Source: an uncultured Peptoniphilus sp.
GTDB lineage: Bacteria; Bacillota; Clostridia; Tissierellales; Peptoniphilaceae
Assembly (NCBI GenBank): GCA_902488455.1
Contig: CABTWG010000024.1
Span: forward strand, 1 to 16,508
Direction of reading: 5' to 3'
DNA: 16,508 bases
This document shows, in pieces, positions 16,101-16,508 of the stretch. The first letter of the stretch is position 1; each line of letters opens with the position of its first letter. Both the position numbers and the translations under genes were made by a program. The notes under the pieces were generated by a model. The model made no database searches. It worked only from the letters and a program-made list of their open reading frames with translations, and was not told the origin of the DNA.

Positions 16101-16334
16101 GTTATCATCATGAAATTCTTAAAAGACCACGGAATTAATATGCCAATGGTAGAAGAATTTAAATATAGCGATGAAAAAGACATTCCAACATGGTCAAAAG
16201 AAGCGGTTGAACTAATGAAGAAAGTTGGATTAATCGAAGGACAAGATGATAAAAACTACAAACCATATAGCGAATACACAAGAGGAGAATTAGCAGAAAC
16301 ACTTTACAAACTAATCCAATTTGCAACTAAATAA
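10137..16334 (+). CDS. Giant SLH-anchored subtilisin-family (S8) surface protease
   Basis: Secreted serine endopeptidase of 2065 residues, in the lactocepin/C5a-peptidase-like group. A Sec signal peptide covers 1-25, with likely cleavage after GFA. The propeptide (about 50-190) is split by a low-complexity Ser/Asn/Gln/Lys-rich insert at about 62-135. The S8 catalytic domain spans about 205-690: D218 (ILDTGID), H283 (NHGQHIAGT), oxyanion N386 (AGGNDG) and S625 (MSGTSMATPHVAGG), with a PA-type insert at about 430-565. Next come a C5a-type Fn3 region (about 715-835), a segment with SPNGDG (about 920-1040), and an Ig-like segment ending in WAGN (about 1040-1130). About five prealbumin/Cna-B-like units follow (1137-1740), with G-x-Y turns near 1181, 1276, 1411, 1502 and 1701. 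A FIVAR-like helical segment (1747-1818), a Pro/Gly linker, and three SLH domains (about 1886-1935, 1945-1997, 2008-2062) end the protein. The SLH motifs are MTRAM, VSRQE and YTRGE. SLH domains usually bind pyruvylated wall polymer, so the enzyme should sit on the cell surface. Likely roles are peptide supply for Opp or cleavage of host proteins. Expression may switch through the G tract at 10375. Confidence 0.92.
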   Translation: MKKRFIALFLALVMVMTSLPLAGFAATGTDSRALTELMAQAEEALKNDKGEHTFIVQVKDPSAFSNSRRNSRSASQKNEWGGSKNSLNSTVDENVIDARLASQDRLLDEILGSSNTAKKQSRSMFSTFSQKQTSEKIVTTYNNRNNIRHYRAVINGFSLKMTYAEAKRVAQLPNVERVSLSLDYKVTPSMIHSREIVHSQIANDRGYDGKGRVVAILDTGIDIAHPDLRLDDGAEAWVHYTEDKMKETITTNRLAGKFANLKVPYIYNYADKNFNMVTKDANHGQHIAGTIAGNGLKKDGDIEKQGVRGVVPNAQILAMRVFGAGAGLTGTDVYVNAVDDAVLLGADSINMSLGSYSGPATGDAVMDEVVDRANAAGSIVVFAGGNDGFSMSGKGETGSDMMDYATLGSPGASKNVFTVASYNNSKLIRDPYKVKIDGKEFEAYPSDPYVKGTLEYGKEYEVVDCGLGLVNADENKDDFAGKDLNGKIALIQRGGSPFSEKINNAADRGAVAVIMGNNSYDGAGRPFTMSLGEVTPKAPAVLIHLDEYNTVKAKVAEGKTAQILSLGKGYYDSPVAGRISDFSSWGPTPDLGLKPEISAPGGDIRSTDNTQPNGGKDYVYMSGTSMATPHVAGGIVAVNAMLKAHPEIKFTVAEKSALIKAILMNTATVIEVPGTSGKLFSVRLQGAGLMDLTHATNPNVVTVVDAKEGSTSKDEPKVELKQIDRTELPFSLNLKNYTAKDVTYDVSYVVQTDLLKADGKLSLNTDTYEPFELGKGELGTVTVSGNGVQKFDKTIGFDGNKVADKFPNGYFVDAFVIFTPKDTTYPTLSVPMLAFKGDWENGVPIFEEYIDKFDLENKRPYWLEQEFTVYENDKVVLNKEKLDGFIGDEIDATMLVSNVGDKISRALQLDTIGRNIETREFTGNFAFSPNGDGIQDKVTFKGVFLRNYSDFKVEILKDGQVIKTISNTYRADGRKTAGTVNMDPNNYVKARMESQWTWDGNNEVGTKVAEGKYEIRVSARINDNEKAKPQNLTREITIDNTKPVVSDLKSTFANAKTKISVKAEDIGSGIQTVLLIYKDKDNKGNEITVSKPLTASQNGEYSLEFDGQINLDGSFIRAFDWAGNTTDVKFTDTKNIGKVEIVKENKEDATDIPTNEVEIYAVDNKDEITGEALDANNLPVGKYKAVMKDYPAGYEVTIEPETFEITADVNEAKVKVNFKKIADTNEYGKLLVNLRFPADYNGNIRLVAVSKDGKEIALENKNSWDLFAYGAKLPAGDYTIKAIGEGSDPVQVIGPTNVRILPQGNHEITLQVAFVGSFTIPIYIVSKDKDAIENFINPEDIEVVPYDGGQDIVVKNIDKYFRIIHKQTGIELKDMDVNIIDKVNTAYRVWYDVNEASEFKEIDLKIPAPVGDYSVEVINKDFEKYLILNNPIDTKSVPWKESNDNFKGSEIIVKDPYVFGNITVTQEIIGSDEKVTNVVEVYDSRGNLVKPTGELTWAGLGEDDYTVVTYAKDGITPETKSTVVSIFKGNEDEKVHFRYSDLNKLPNPRKASLAIGMYGDKLPDDEEVKFILTPVNGSQATTLTLTKAELENVKQFVVNQGGYNIEIILPPGYDLESFFFSGEDFRNIIDKFTDNRTKVNLTIDGGFTEFEISIAKREKILNSVEIKSTGLPEGKLVKYTLTKDGKAFTSINGIFRGLEPGSYTLTVEAPDGYKVKTAPTEIIVVADDTKEETVSFEPVEFAQVPDRKVDKRALEAEVNKEEDVKASDAYKYAEKSLQEAYEQALKAAKAVLESNNATQEIVNERLETLKSAREALNGVKPEPKPEEPEKPIVPGPIGPIGGGDWRYPQQPLVNYFSPSTTKKETKPVAPEAKYGLEIPAPYLNPKFTDVPADLATAVEFLATRGIMVGTSETTFSPNSSMTRAMVVATLYRISADKNFTKVEKPFTDVKSSDWFYEAVLWAKENGIVAGYEEGDFRPNKNVSRQEFAVIIMKFLKDHGINMPMVEEFKYSDEKDIPTWSKEAVELMKKVGLIEGQDDKNYKPYSEYTRGELAETLYKLIQFATK
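10375..10382 (+). repeat. Run of eight G in the protease propeptide, candidate phase-variation tract
   Basis: The tract encodes the end of W80 plus G81 and G82, in a low-complexity propeptide insert. A seven-base A run (10363-10369) lies just upstream. Loss of one G leads to TAA at 10396-10398 (86-residue product); gain of one G leads to TAG at 10400-10402 (88-residue product). As given, the full frame is open. A sequencing or assembly length error at the tract cannot be excluded, but the long open frame supports eight G. Confidence 0.75.
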
Positions 16335-16347
16335 AATAAAAATAAAG

Positions 16348-16374
16348 AGACGACAGCGATGTCGTCTTTTTTGT
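16348..16374 (+). terminator. Intrinsic terminator of the SLH protease gene
   Basis: AGACGACA (16348-16355) pairs perfectly with TGTCGTCT (16360-16367) around GCGA, a GNRA-type tetraloop, and continues into six T residues. It begins 13 bases after the stop codon. Confidence 0.9.
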
Positions 16375-16417
16375 GTTTTTTGGAATAGAATAGATTTTTG
16401 TTTTATATCAAAAGGAA

Positions 16418-16446
16418 TACAGTCGCCCTGTGGGGCAGTCGAGTTC
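16418..16446 (-). repeat. Degenerate repeat module 2, reverse copy
   Basis: ACAGTCGCCCTG followed by GGGGCAGTCGAGTTC resembles 6151-6185. A small stem GCCC/GGGC is possible. It lies just downstream of the terminator, as the related copy does after oppA. Confidence 0.6.
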
Positions 16447-16458
16447 TTCCTTAAAAAC

Positions 16459-16508
16459 CTCCCAACTACGGTCACCCTGAGCGAAAGAGCCGAAGGCTCT
16501 GAAGTCGA
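16459..16508 (-). repeat. Repeat module 2, reverse copy cut by the window end
   Basis: TCCCAACTACGGTCACCCTG then AGCGAA is followed by a perfect stem AGAGCC (16486-16491) / GGCTCT (16495-16500) with a GAA loop, then GAAGTCGA. The reverse complement of 69-120 has the same GAA loop but a different stem. The copy probably continues beyond the window. Confidence 0.8.

Overview
The window is AT-rich, with AGA-dominated arginine codons, strong AGGAGG ribosome binding sites about 5 bases from the start codons, a Gram-positive lipoprotein signal and an SLH-anchored cell-surface protein. This fits a low-GC Firmicute with an S-layer-type wall, probably an anaerobic peptide fermenter of the Tissierellia/Peptoniphilaceae or Clostridia. 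That placement is inference; no rRNA or other marker gene is present. All real genes are on the + strand.

Layout: (1) 1-332, no gene; structured intergenic repeats and AT-rich DNA. (2) 333-6120, one operon with its own sigma-A-type promoter and terminator: oppB-oppC-oppD-oppF-oppA, a complete oligopeptide ABC importer (two permeases, two ATPases, one lipoprotein receptor). (3) 6121-6987, no gene; repeats of the same family in both orientations. (4) 6988-9658, promoter, NhaC-family antiporter gene, isoaspartyl dipeptidase gene iadA overlapping it by one base, and terminator. (5) 9659-10076, AT-rich non-coding DNA with one GC-richer patch. (6) 10077-16374, promoter, a 2065-residue secreted subtilisin-family (S8) protease carrying three C-terminal SLH domains, and a terminator with a GCGA tetraloop. 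(7) 16375-16508, more copies of the repeat.

The genes make a plausible proteolysis chain. The surface protease cuts environmental or host proteins, OppABCDF imports the peptides, and IadA removes the isoaspartyl dipeptides that ordinary peptidases cannot cut. The NhaC-type carrier would exchange Na+/H+ or an amino-acid product. The link between the three units is inferred from adjacency.

The strongest unusual signal is a run of eight G residues (10375-10382) early in the protease reading frame, in a low-complexity part of the propeptide. Gain or loss of one G brings a stop codon within ten codons in either shifted frame, which is the layout of an ON/OFF phase-variation switch. Other notable signals are an intergenic repeat family whose stems change sequence but keep pairing, the inverted placement of those repeats around transcription units, and a drift from T-ending to A-ending codons along transcription units.
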